Assembly (NCBI GenBank): GCA_046729895.1
Contig: JBKPHP010000242.1
Coordinates: 1 to 9,667, forward strand
Reading direction: 5' to 3'
Source of the DNA: DASXBA01 sp046729895
GTDB taxonomy: Bacteria > Actinomycetota > Thermoleophilia > Solirubrobacterales > Thermoleophilaceae
DNA length: 9,667 bases
Shown: positions 1 through 6,363 of the stretch, piece by piece
How the letters are laid out: every line of letters starts with the position of its first letter
Position numbering within the stretch: position 1 is the first letter of the stretch
The notes under the pieces: model-generated
What the model saw: only the letters and a program-made list of their open reading frames with translations
Told to the model about the DNA's origin: nothing
Databases searched by the model: none
Translations under genes and position numbers: made by a program

Positions 1-1
1 G

Positions 2-778
2 CGCGGCCCCCGCGGCGTGCGGCTCACCGATGCCGGCCGGGCGCTTGTCGCGCACGCTGACGCGATCATCGCCCGCATCGAGGACGCCGAAGAGGAGCTC
101 GCGGCGATCGCGGGCCTGCGCGAGGGCCGTCTCAGGCTGGCCTCCTTCCAGAGCGCCGGCGCCACCCTGGTCCCCCGCGCGGTCGCCGCGTTCCGGGAGC
201 GTCACCCGGGCGTGGAGCTGGCGATGATCGAGGCGGAGCCCGAGCAGGCCACGGAGCATCTTCGCTGCGGCGACATCGACCTCGCCCTGGTCTACGACTT
301 CGAGCCCGTCCGGTCGATGCTCGACGACGAGCTCGACCTCACCCGGCTGCTCGAGGACCCCTATGACGCCATCCTCCCCCGCGACCACCCGCTGACGGAT
401 CGGAAGGGGCTGCGGCTGGCTGATCTCGCGGAGGAGTCGTGGATCGCCTCGAGCGACGGCTGCGGTTGCCGCCGAATCCAGGAGCGCGCCTGCCAGGAGG
501 CCGGCTTCGAGCCAAGGGTGGCCTTCGAGGCCGACGAGACGCTGGCCGCTCAGGCGCTCGTCGCGGCCGGCGTGGGCGTGACTGTCCTGCCGCGGCTGGC
601 CCTCGCAACCGTCCATCCCGGCGTGGTGGTTCGCCCGCTGCCGCCCGACGCGATGGTCCGGCGAATCTGGGCCGCTCGGCTTGCGAGCGCCTACCGCTCG
701 CCGGCCTGTGAAGCGATGCTCCAGATCCTCCGCGACGTGGCCGAGGAGTTCGAGGGCGAGAGCCTCGAAGCGGCCTAG
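2..778 (+). CDS. LysR-type transcriptional regulator, N-terminally cut by the window edge
   Basis: The reading frame is open from base 2, so the start and the DNA-binding winged helix lie outside the window. The visible 258 residues begin at the end of the HTH domain with the LysR-typical VRLTDAGRALVAHA stretch. A linker helix rich in Ala/Glu follows (about nt 50-120), then the periplasmic-binding-like effector domain, with GRLRLASF opening the first lobe, PRAVAAFRERHPGVEL, GDIDLALVYD and a C-terminal lobe containing VAAGVGVTVLPRLAL. Such proteins bind DNA as oligomers and switch an adjacent gene or regulon in response to a small molecule. The effector cannot be read from the sequence. The GTG at 17 is internal to the domain and is not the real start. 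Three cysteines (codons at 461, 467 and 491) cluster at the start of the second half of the effector domain. The stop codon overlaps that of the convergent deacetylase gene. The target is probably upstream and outside the window, because the next gene is convergent. Confidence 0.9.
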   Translation, partial: RGPRGVRLTDAGRALVAHADAIIARIEDAEEELAAIAGLREGRLRLASFQSAGATLVPRAVAAFRERHPGVELAMIEAEPEQATEHLRCGDIDLALVYDFEPVRSMLDDELDLTRLLEDPYDAILPRDHPLTDRKGLRLADLAEESWIASSDGCGCRRIQERACQEAGFEPRVAFEADETLAAQALVAAGVGVTVLPRLALATVHPGVVVRPLPPDAMVRRIWAARLASAYRSPACEAMLQILRDVAEEFEGESLEAA

Positions 779-1407
779 AGGCCTCGGGCCTCGAGCTCCC
801 GCTCTCGCAGCTCGGTGGCTATCGCCCCCAGAGCATCGGCCGTGGGCGCCGCGGACGGGCGCGCCGCGTAGCGCGGGGAGTCGTGGAGCAAGACGATCGC
901 GCCCGCGTCCAGGTCGCGCGTCACGAGCTCGGCGATCCGCTCCGCGGCCAGCGGCTCCCAGTCCATGCCCCACGCCGACCAGTAGACCGGCTCGAGCTCG
1001 AGCTCCCTGCAGGCGGTGAACGACGCCTCGCTGAAGCGCCCGTATGGGGGGCGGCACAGCCGGGGACGGACACCGGTGGCCGACTCGATCGCATCGAGCC
1101 CCCGAAGCAGGTCCTCCCGGGGATCTTCCAGCTCGTCGTGCTCGACGTGGTGGAACCCGTGCAGCGCGACGTCGTGCCCGGCCTCGGCGACGGCCCGGCC
1201 AAGCTCGTGATGCACAAGGAGCTGCTCGCCCACGAGGAAGAAGGTGGCGCGCACGCCCGAGCGCTCGAGGGCGTCGAGAACCGCGGGCGTGGCGTCCGGA
1301 TCGGGTCCGTCGTCGAAGGTGAGCGCCACGCCGTCCTCGATGCGCTCGCGGCCCGGGAAGCGGCGCCAGCGCTCGACGGTCTCGGCGAGCTGCCCGAAAC
1401 CCGGCAC
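775..1407 (-). CDS. polysaccharide deacetylase (NodB homology domain, CE4 family)
   Basis: A 210-residue protein that is essentially one NodB domain. All CE4 motifs are readable: motif 1 TFDDGPD with Asp32/Asp33; motif 2 as a His83-x3-His87 metal pair in ALHGFHH (Gly replaces the usual Ser/Thr after the first His); motif 3 RPPYG at 119-123; motif 4 around Asp149-Trp150; motif 5 LLHDS with His175. Known CE4 enzymes use a divalent metal to remove N- or O-acetyl groups from chitooligosaccharides, peptidoglycan, xylan or exopolysaccharide; the substrate here is unknown. There is no signal peptide or membrane segment, so cytoplasmic action or export by a non-classical route has to be assumed. The GTG start directly abuts the scpB stop (TGAGTG), which implies translational coupling and membership of the trpS-scpA-scpB transcript. 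No strong Shine-Dalgarno is seen. The 3' end overlaps the convergent LysR gene by 4 nt. Confidence 0.9.
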   Translation of the reverse strand: MPGFGQLAETVERWRRFPGRERIEDGVALTFDDGPDPDATPAVLDALERSGVRATFFLVGEQLLVHHELGRAVAEAGHDVALHGFHHVEHDELEDPREDLLRGLDAIESATGVRPRLCRPPYGRFSEASFTACRELELEPVYWSAWGMDWEPLAAERIAELVTRDLDAGAIVLLHDSPRYAARPSAAPTADALGAIATELRERELEARGL

Positions 1408-1980
1408 TCAGGTCTCGGAGCGCTCGGCGCCGGCCCGGAGGAGCCTCTCGCGCAGCTCCCCTTCCTCCTGCGGTGAGGGGTCGAACGTGGCGGCGTCAGG
1501 GAGCGCGTCGAGCCCGGCCAGGCCGAAGAGCTTCTCGAACAGCTCGGTGGTCCGGTACAGAACGGCGCCGAAGCGTGAGCGGCCCGACTCCTCGATCACG
1601 CCCCGCTCGAGCAGCGCGCCGACGGCGGACTCCGAGGCCACGCCGCGGATTCTCGCGATCTCCGGCCGCGACACCGGCTGCAGGTAGGCGACGAGCGCCA
1701 GGCACTCGGCCTGTGCCTGGGTGAGCGGCGTTGTGCGCGGCCTGGTGAGGAGGCGACGGGCCGCCCGCTCGGCGACCGGGTCGGTGGCCAGCGTGAAGCC
1801 TCCCGCGACCTCGCGCAGCACGACACCCCGCCAGCCCTCGGCATAGTGCTCCCGCAGCCGAGCGAGGGCCTCCAGGACCTCGCCCTCGGAGACCTCGGCG
1901 GCGTCCGCCAGCCGCTCCACCGGCACAGGCTCGGGCGAGAGGAACAGCAGCGCCTCCACGATGCGGGCCAGCTCGTTCAT
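1408..1980 (-). CDS. scpB: segregation and condensation protein B
   Basis: This 190-residue protein is a normal-length ScpB, the tandem winged-helix (kite) subunit that dimerises, binds the kleisin ScpA and regulates SMC condensin on the nucleoid. The first winged helix starts at the N-terminus (ELARIVEALLFLSPEPVPVERLA) and contains the family's GWRGVVLREVAGGFTLAT strand region. The second runs from about residue 90 with LTQAQAECLALVAYLQPVSRPEIARIRGV, closely matching the ScpB family pattern, followed by LLERGVIEESGR and a YRTTELFEKLFGL segment. The tail of about 35 residues is acidic and variable. The ATG at 1980 overlaps the scpA TGA in an ATGA arrangement, with GGTGAGG upstream as a plausible ribosome site, so the pair is translationally coupled. 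Order and overlap with scpA are as in many Gram-positive bacteria. Confidence 0.95.
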   Translation of the reverse strand: MNELARIVEALLFLSPEPVPVERLADAAEVSEGEVLEALARLREHYAEGWRGVVLREVAGGFTLATDPVAERAARRLLTRPRTTPLTQAQAECLALVAYLQPVSRPEIARIRGVASESAVGALLERGVIEESGRSRFGAVLYRTTELFEKLFGLAGLDALPDAATFDPSPQEEGELRERLLRAGAERSET

Positions 1981-2702
1981 GCCGGCGGCCTCACCGTGAT
2001 CGGACCGAACGGCACCTCCTGCTCCCAGTGGGCCTCGCCGGCCTTGTAGAGCTCCAGCAGGGCGAACAGCGTGACCGCCTCGGTGAGCCGGTCGACGCCG
2101 CTGACGGCCTCGTCGAAGGAGAACGGCCTGCGGCTCCGGAGCAGCTCGCGCAGGTGGCGCAGCCGCTTGTCGATCGACACCGCCGGGCGGCGCACGTGAG
2201 GAAGGTCGAGCGGCGGCGGCACGCGGAGCAGATCGCCGATCGCGCGCGTGAGCTGCTTGGGCTCGTAGGCCTGGCGGGCCGCCTCGACCGAGACCCTGCG
2301 CAGCTGCGCGGGAAGGGGGGCCGCCCGGTAGCGGTAGCCGTGCTCGGACTCGAGGAGGCCGCGGAGCAACTCCGCGGCGGCCCGACAGCGCCGGTACTCG
2401 AGCATCCTCGCCAGCAGCTCCTCCGCCGCCTCCGCCGGCTCCAGCTCCAGCCCCTCCTCGTCCCCGGCGGGCAGCATCAACCGTGACTTCAGCTCGAGGA
2501 GGGCGGCGATCAGTACCAGGAATTCGGTGGTGGCCTCGAGGTCGAGCTGCCCGGACCGCTCCAGGTGCTCAACGTAGGCCAGCACGACGTCCGCCAGATC
2601 GACCTCGAGCAGGTCGATCTCTTCCCGCAGCACGAGCGTGAGCAGCAGGTCGAACGGGCCATGGAAGACCTCGAGATCGAGGTCGAGGCTGCGAAGCTGC
2701 AT
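1977..2702 (-). CDS. scpA: segregation and condensation protein A (kleisin)
   Basis: This 241-residue protein is the kleisin that bridges SMC heads and binds the ScpB dimer. The N-terminal SMC-neck-binding region is clear: LEVFHGPFDLLLTLVLREEIDLLEVDLADV matches the family's F-x-GPLDLLL-LI-x-x-x-x-DI-x-DI pattern (quoted here in part). It is followed by FLVLIAALLELKSRLMLP (about 76-93), the signature helix before the acidic linker. The C-terminal winged helix, about 165-241, includes RRPFSFDEAVSG and TLFALLELYKAGEA, the part expected to bind an SMC head cap. The frame stays open upstream to 2795 inside trpS, but homology begins at MQLRSLDLDLEVF, so the ATG at 2702 was chosen. It lies 13 nt after the trpS stop with only a weak upstream purine patch. 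The last bases overlap scpB. Confidence 0.94.
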   Translation of the reverse strand: MQLRSLDLDLEVFHGPFDLLLTLVLREEIDLLEVDLADVVLAYVEHLERSGQLDLEATTEFLVLIAALLELKSRLMLPAGDEEGLELEPAEAAEELLARMLEYRRCRAAAELLRGLLESEHGYRYRAAPLPAQLRRVSVEAARQAYEPKQLTRAIGDLLRVPPPLDLPHVRRPAVSIDKRLRHLRELLRSRRPFSFDEAVSGVDRLTEAVTLFALLELYKAGEAHWEQEVPFGPITVRPPA

Positions 2703-2715
2703 CGGTCGGCTCAGC

Positions 2716-3705
2716 CTAGTGGGGAGGTCCGACGCCCATGGCGGCGCGCACCTCGGCCAGCGTCTCTGTGGCCAGCACGCGGGCCCGTGCGGCACCTTCG
2801 CTCAGCGTCCGCTCCAGGGCGGCCTCGTCCGGTCGCAGCTCCTGGTAGCGCTCGCGCACCGGCCCGAGATACTCGACCACGGCCTCCGCCACGGCCTCCT
2901 TGAAGGCGCCGTAGCCCTTGCCGTCGAACTCCCGCTCCACGTCCTCGGGAGCCACCTCCCGGACGACCGCCAGGATCTCGATCAGGTTGCTGATCCCCGG
3001 CTTGTCCTCGCCCCGCACCACCTCTCGCCCCGAGTCCGTCACCGCGCTCTTGAGCTTCTTCCGTATCGCCTCCGGCTCGTCGTCGACGTACACGAGGCCC
3101 TGCTCGGTACCTCCGGTCGTCGACATCTTCGCGATCGGGTCCTGGAGGTCCATGATCCTGGCGCCCACGTCGGGGATGCGGTGCCGCGGCACGACCAGTA
3201 CGTCGCCGTAGGTCGAGTTGAAGCGTTCGGCGATGTCCCGCGCCAGCTCGACATGCTGGCGCTGGTCGTCTCCCACCGGGACCTCGTCTGTCTTGTAGGC
3301 CAGGATGTCCGCGGCCTGCAGCACCGGGTAGAGGAAGAGACTCGTGCGCACGAGATCGCGCTCGCGCGCCGACTTTTCCTTGAACTGATGCATCCGCGTG
3401 AGGTCGCCGTAAGGCGTCACCGAGCACAGCAGCCAGCAGAGCTCCGTGTGCTCGGGCAGGTCGGACTGCCGGAAGAGGATGCAGCGCGACGGGTCCAGCC
3501 CGGCGGCGAACAGCATCGCGGCGGTGTCGTACACGTAGCGCGGCAGGCTGCTCGGCTCGTAGGACACGCTCGTGGCGTGGAGGTCCACGATGCAGTAGAT
3601 CGCGGGATCGCCGCGATCCTGGCCCTCCACGTACTGGCGCATGGCACCGATGAAGTTGCCGAGATGCTTCCGTCCTGTCGGCTGAATTCCGCTGAAGATG
3701 CGCAC
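2716..3705 (-). CDS. trpS: tryptophanyl-tRNA synthetase
   Basis: A class Ic aminoacyl-tRNA synthetase of 329 residues, the usual size for the bacterial dimeric enzyme, which charges tRNA-Trp in the cytoplasm using ATP. The Rossmann fold opens with FSGIQPTGRKHLGN, carrying the HIGH equivalent at His14-Leu-Gly-Asn17. The tryptophan/dimer region has CIVDLHA (38-44), and VGDDQ at 144-148 is the conserved GxDQ motif. The second signature is KMSTT at 193-197, where Thr replaces the second lysine of KMSKS. The TEQG continuation and AVTDSG motif downstream look like those of actinobacterial relatives, so this is probably a lineage variant and not a defect. The start is GTG at 3705: an in-frame TAG lies only five codons upstream, and residue 3 onward matches the family N-terminus. 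No Shine-Dalgarno is present, and a TANNNT -10-like element ends 9 nt before the GTG, so translation may be leaderless. It heads the trpS-scpA-scpB-deacetylase block. Confidence 0.96.
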   Translation of the reverse strand: MRIFSGIQPTGRKHLGNFIGAMRQYVEGQDRGDPAIYCIVDLHATSVSYEPSSLPRYVYDTAAMLFAAGLDPSRCILFRQSDLPEHTELCWLLCSVTPYGDLTRMHQFKEKSARERDLVRTSLFLYPVLQAADILAYKTDEVPVGDDQRQHVELARDIAERFNSTYGDVLVVPRHRIPDVGARIMDLQDPIAKMSTTGGTEQGLVYVDDEPEAIRKKLKSAVTDSGREVVRGEDKPGISNLIEILAVVREVAPEDVEREFDGKGYGAFKEAVAEAVVEYLGPVRERYQELRPDEAALERTLSEGAARARVLATETLAEVRAAMGVGPPH

Positions 3706-3714
3706 GCGGCGGGC

Positions 3715-3724
3715 AGTCTAGACT
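3715..3724. promoter_or_regulatory. 10-bp palindrome with -10-like TAGACT on both strands
   Basis: The 89-bp divergent gap between trpS and the M23 gene contains the perfect palindrome AGTCTAGACT. Each strand therefore reads TAGACT, which fits the actinobacterial -10 consensus TANNNT. On the minus strand the element ends 9 nt upstream of the trpS GTG, the spacing expected when transcription starts at or within a few bases of the start codon (leaderless mRNA). On the plus strand it would give a leader of roughly 60 nt for the M23 gene. No convincing -35 box is seen on either side. It could instead be an operator half-site pair. The call is an inference from position and sequence only. Confidence 0.4.
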
Positions 3725-3794
3725 CGCCCCGCGGCGGCTCCGGGGCGCCGCGCCCGGTGGAGGGGACCGCCCGGCGGCGCCGAACCCGTGCAGC

Positions 3795-4658
3795 ATGGCC
3801 CGCCGCTCGTGCTTGGTGGTCGCTGCGATCGTCGCGCTCGCTCTGCTGCCCGAATCGGCCACCGCAGCTCGCGGCCACTCAGGCGTGGCGGCGCTCCAGG
3901 TGGCTCTGCGCGCCAATGGTCTGTACGGCGGTGACGTGGATGGCTGGTACGGCCCCGCGACCGCCCGCGCGGTGCGGGGTTTCCAGCGCCGCAGGCACCT
4001 CAGGGTCGACGGGATCGCCGGCCGCCGCACCCTTCGGGCGCTGGGTCGCCGAGGCCGGCCGCGGCTCGGCGCGCGCGCGATCCGCCCGGGGGCCGCGGGC
4101 TTCGACGTGGCCGCGCTCCAGTTCCTGCTGGCCTGGCAGGGCTTCCCGTCGGGGCCGATCGACGGCGGCTACGGGCCCCGCACGGGTCGGGCCCTGCGTC
4201 GCTTCCAGCGCCGCGCGAGGATCGTCGCGGATGGCGTCGCCGGACGACGCACCATCGGGGCGGCGAGACGGCGTCCGCCCCGCTCGCCGCTGCGCCTCGC
4301 CCGGCCCGTGCGGCAGCGGCCGGTCGGCGACCGTTTCGGCCCGCGCGGCAACCGCTTCCACGCGGGCGTCGATTTCCCGGCGCCCTTTGGCTGGAACATC
4401 CGGGCGGCCAGCCGGGGCCGGGTGCGCTTCGTCGGCCGGATCCACGCCTTCGGCCGTACGGTGATCGTCGCCCACCGACGCCGGGTGCGGACGCTCTACG
4501 CCCACCTCTCGGCCGCCACCATCCGCCGCGGCGAGCGCGTGTCGAGGGGCGAGCGCATCGGCCGGGTCGGGGCGACCGGCCGCGCGACTGGACCCCACCT
4601 CCACTTCGAGGTCATCGTCCGCGGGGCGAACGTGGACCCGCTCGCGGCGCTGCGCTAG
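3795..4658 (+). CDS. secreted M23 family peptidoglycan endopeptidase with two peptidoglycan-binding repeats
   Basis: A 287-residue exported protein. Residues 1-24 form a Sec signal peptide (MARR, a hydrophobic stretch about 7-18, likely cleavage after ATA). Two PG_binding_1 repeats follow, about 29-84 and 101-156. Each has the ALQ-x-x-L start, a D-G-x-YGP-x-T segment and an RxFQRR helix ending in V-x-DG-x-AG-x-RT. The M23 (lysostaphin/LytM-like) domain occupies about 165-287, with zinc ligands His189 and Asp193 (HAGVD) and His270 in PHLHFEV, plus catalytic His268 and His237 in YAHLS. All active-site residues are present, so hydrolysis of wall cross-bridges is likely, in remodelling or daughter-cell separation. 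The protein is extremely arginine-rich. ATG 3795 immediately precedes the signal peptide; no good Shine-Dalgarno is next to it (the nearest purine run, GGAGGGG, is about 30 nt upstream). It stands alone, divergent from trpS and convergent with gcvPB. Confidence 0.92.
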   Translation: MARRSCLVVAAIVALALLPESATAARGHSGVAALQVALRANGLYGGDVDGWYGPATARAVRGFQRRRHLRVDGIAGRRTLRALGRRGRPRLGARAIRPGAAGFDVAALQFLLAWQGFPSGPIDGGYGPRTGRALRRFQRRARIVADGVAGRRTIGAARRRPPRSPLRLARPVRQRPVGDRFGPRGNRFHAGVDFPAPFGWNIRAASRGRVRFVGRIHAFGRTVIVAHRRRVRTLYAHLSAATIRRGERVSRGERIGRVGATGRATGPHLHFEVIVRGANVDPLAALR

Positions 4659-4670
4659 GGGCTCCGCACC

Positions 4671-4693
4671 TTGTGGGTCACTATGACCCACAA
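4671..4693. terminator. perfect inverted repeat in convergent gap, probable bidirectional terminator
   Basis: Arms TTGTGGGTCA (4671-4680) and TGACCCACAA (4684-4693) are perfect reverse complements separated by CTA, giving a 10-bp stem with a 3-nt loop. The element lies 12 nt after the M23 stop and 15 nt before the end of gcvPB, exactly where two convergent genes need terminators, and it is symmetrical for both strands. Neither side has a T-run, so it is not a classic intrinsic terminator; stem-loops without U tracts are common at actinobacterial 3' ends. The symmetry would also suit a dimeric regulator, but no promoter faces it here. Confidence 0.6.
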
Positions 4694-4708
4694 CGTACGG
4701 CACCCCCC

Positions 4709-6277
4709 TCAGGCGGTGGGGGTGGCGCCCGAGCCGGCGGCGCGGTCCGTGTCCGATCCGGCGGCACGGTCCGGGACGCCCGGATTGTCGGCCTCGGGAC
4801 GCCAGCGGACGACCGGTCGCTTGGCGGCGCCGGCCTCGTCGAGCCGGCGGACAGGCGTCGTGTAGGGCGCGTTCCGGACTATGTCCGGGTCCTCCTTCGC
4901 CTCCTCGAGTATCGAGCCCACGAGCTCGACGAAGTCGTCGAGCCGTTCCTTGGGCTCGGTTTCGGTGGGCTCGATCATCAGCGCCTCGTCCACCAGTAGC
5001 GGGAAGTAGACCGTCGGCGGGTGGACCTGGTGGTCCAGCATCCGCTTGGCGATGTCGAGCGTCTTAATGCCGAGCTTCTCCTTGGCGCCACGCCCGCTCA
5101 GCACGAACTCGTGCATGCAGGTTCGGTCGAAGGCGATCGGCAGGTACTCCTCGAACTCCGCCAGCCGGGCCCGCAGGTAGTTGGCGTTCAGCACCGCCGA
5201 CTCGGACGCCTCCTTCAGCCCGTCCCCCCCGAGCGAGCGGATGTAGGCGAAGGAGCGGACGAAGACCCCGAAGTTGCCATGAAAGCCACGGAGGCGGCCA
5301 ATGGTCTTGCGCGCGTCGTGGTCGAGATCGAATCGGGGCTGCGGACCGTCCTCGCCGACGTGTCGCACGACGCGCGGGACCGGGAGGAACGGCTCGATCC
5401 GGTCCGAGACCGCGATCGGCCCGGCCCCCGGGCCTCCGCCCCCGTGGGGCTGCGTGAACGTCTTGTGCAGGTTGAAGTGGACGATGTCGAAGCCCATGTC
5501 GCCGGGCCGCGCAATGCCCATCACGGCGTTGAGGTTGGCGCCGTCGTAGTAGAGGGTCGCGCCGGCGCCGTGGACGACGCGCGCGATCTCCTCGATGTTG
5601 CTGTCGAACAGCCCGAGCGTGTTTGGGTTGGTCAGCATCAGGCAGGCCACGTCCTCGCCCGCCTTCTCGCGCAGGTCGTCCAGGTCGACGCCGCCATCGG
5701 CGGCGGTGCCCACCTTGATCACCTCGTAGCCCGCCATGGTCACGGTCGCCGGGTTGGTGCCGTGGGCCGTGTCCGGCGTCAGCACCTTGGTGCGCTCCTC
5801 GCCGCGATCCTCGTGGTAGGCGCGCGTGAGCAGGAGGCCGGCCAGCTCACCGTGCGAGCCCGCGCTCGGCTGAAGCGAGACATGCGGCAGCCCCGCGATC
5901 TCGGACAGCGCCCGCTCGAGCAGCCACATCAGCTCGAGCGCGCCCTGGGCATAGGCCGGGTCCTGGAGCGGATGCAGGCGGGCGTGGCCCGGCAGGGCGG
6001 CGAGCCGCTCGTGCAGCTTCGGGTTGTGCTTCATCGTGCACGAGCCGAGCGGATAGAAGCCCGTGTCGAGGTCGAAGTTCTTCTTGGACAGGGTGTTGTA
6101 GTGCCGCACGATCTCGGGCTCTGAGACCTCAGGCAGCTCCGCTGGGCGCTCCCTTCTCGCGCCCGCGGGAAGGAGTTCCTCCAGCGGTACCTCCGGCACG
6201 TCCGTCTCGGGCGCGACGAACGCGCGCCTCCCCTCGCGGGAGCGCTCGAAAATGGTCGCCGAGGGCTCGAGCGTCAT
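4709..6277 (-). CDS. gcvPB: glycine dehydrogenase (decarboxylating) subunit 2, P-protein PLP subunit
   Basis: This 522-residue protein is the C-terminal half of the two-subunit P-protein. With GcvPA it decarboxylates glycine and passes the aminomethyl group to lipoyl-GcvH. The N-terminal region carries YNTLSKKNFDLDTGFYPLGS and CTMKHNPK (from about 60 to 87). The fold-type I PLP site shows AHGTNPA (171-177), YDGANLNA (244-251) and the Schiff-base lysine Lys272 in FNLHKTF, followed by a glycine-rich loop (HGGGGPG, 278-284). The C-terminal half includes CMHEFVLSG and HPPTVYFPLLV, as in the family. The frame is open to 6400 through repeat DNA, but family homology and a GGAG site 5 nt upstream support ATG 6277. 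The last 20 or so residues form a low-complexity tail with a duplicated DRAAGS. It is last in the gcv block and separated from gcvPA by 88 nt of heptamer repeats. Confidence 0.95.
   Translation of the reverse strand: MTLEPSATIFERSREGRRAFVAPETDVPEVPLEELLPAGARRERPAELPEVSEPEIVRHYNTLSKKNFDLDTGFYPLGSCTMKHNPKLHERLAALPGHARLHPLQDPAYAQGALELMWLLERALSEIAGLPHVSLQPSAGSHGELAGLLLTRAYHEDRGEERTKVLTPDTAHGTNPATVTMAGYEVIKVGTAADGGVDLDDLREKAGEDVACLMLTNPNTLGLFDSNIEEIARVVHGAGATLYYDGANLNAVMGIARPGDMGFDIVHFNLHKTFTQPHGGGGPGAGPIAVSDRIEPFLPVPRVVRHVGEDGPQPRFDLDHDARKTIGRLRGFHGNFGVFVRSFAYIRSLGGDGLKEASESAVLNANYLRARLAEFEEYLPIAFDRTCMHEFVLSGRGAKEKLGIKTLDIAKRMLDHQVHPPTVYFPLLVDEALMIEPTETEPKERLDDFVELVGSILEEAKEDPDIVRNAPYTTPVRRLDEAGAAKRPVVRWRPEADNPGVPDRAAGSDTDRAAGSGATPTA
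4734..4773. repeat. 24-bp-period direct repeat within the 3' end of gcvPB
   Basis: Two 16-bp copies (4734-4749 and 4758-4773) differ at one base and are spaced 24 bp apart, start to start. They are in phase with the codons, so the GcvPB tail carries DRAAGS twice. The tail lies beyond the conserved enzyme core, so this looks like a small in-frame duplication in a tolerant region. Confidence 0.6.
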
Positions 6278-6280
6278 CGC

Positions 6281-6286
6281 TTCTCC
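6281..6286 (-). promoter_or_regulatory. Shine-Dalgarno site deciding the gcvPB start
   Basis: GGAGAA on the minus strand, with its GGAG core 5 nt before ATG 6277, supports that ATG over longer in-frame starts that would translate the heptamer repeats. Confidence 0.65.
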
Positions 6287-6289
6287 GGG

Positions 6290-6317
6290 CTGGCGGCCGG
6301 CAACTGGCAGCTGGCAG
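6290..6317. repeat. degenerate 7-bp tandem array, four units (unit CTGCCAG on the mRNA strand)
   Basis: Four contiguous heptamers. In mRNA sense, 5' to 3', they read CTGCCAG, CTGCCAG, TTGCCGG and CCGCCAG; every unit keeps the central GCC with G at position 7. The array ends 3 nt before the gcvPB ribosome-binding site. It lies 18 bp from a second array with a different unit. Heptanucleotide tandem arrays are known as intergenic repeats in some bacteria (for example the cyanobacterial STRR class); a relationship here is only by analogy. Confidence 0.7.
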
Positions 6318-6335
6318 AGCTTTGTCCTGCAGCCC

Positions 6336-6363
6336 TGACGACTGACGACTGACGACTGACGAC
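6336..6363. repeat. perfect 7-bp tandem array, four units (unit GTCGTCA on the mRNA strand)
   Basis: Four identical copies of TGACGAC on the plus strand (GTCGTCA in mRNA sense) begin 2 nt after the gcvPA stop codon. The perfect identity suggests recent expansion or slippage. The array lies outside the conserved coding part of either neighbour, although the gcvPB frame happens to remain open through it. Confidence 0.9.

Noticed and set aside
3706..3794. T-box or tryptophan-responsive leader ahead of trpS
   Set aside because: Only 89 bp separate the divergent genes and the probable start site is next to the GTG, leaving no space for a T-box structure.
2711..4030. 439-residue minus-strand open frame over trpS and the divergent gap
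   Set aside because: Low-complexity Arg/Gly/Ala composition, and it conflicts with the well-supported trpS and M23 frames.
2638..4464. 608-residue plus-strand open frame across scpA, trpS and the M23 gene
   Set aside because: It is antisense to trpS and out of frame with the M23 gene, has Arg/His/Pro-rich composition with no recognisable domain, and is the kind of stop-poor shadow frame expected at this GC content.
5021..6124. 367-residue plus-strand open frame opposite gcvPB
   Set aside because: Antisense shadow of a clear GcvPB; composition is a Val/Glu/Arg-rich mirror of the true codons and no domain is recognisable.
6290..6363. Possible CRISPR array between gcvPA and gcvPB
   Set aside because: Units are 7 bp and contiguous, with no spacers of uniform length and no cas genes nearby.
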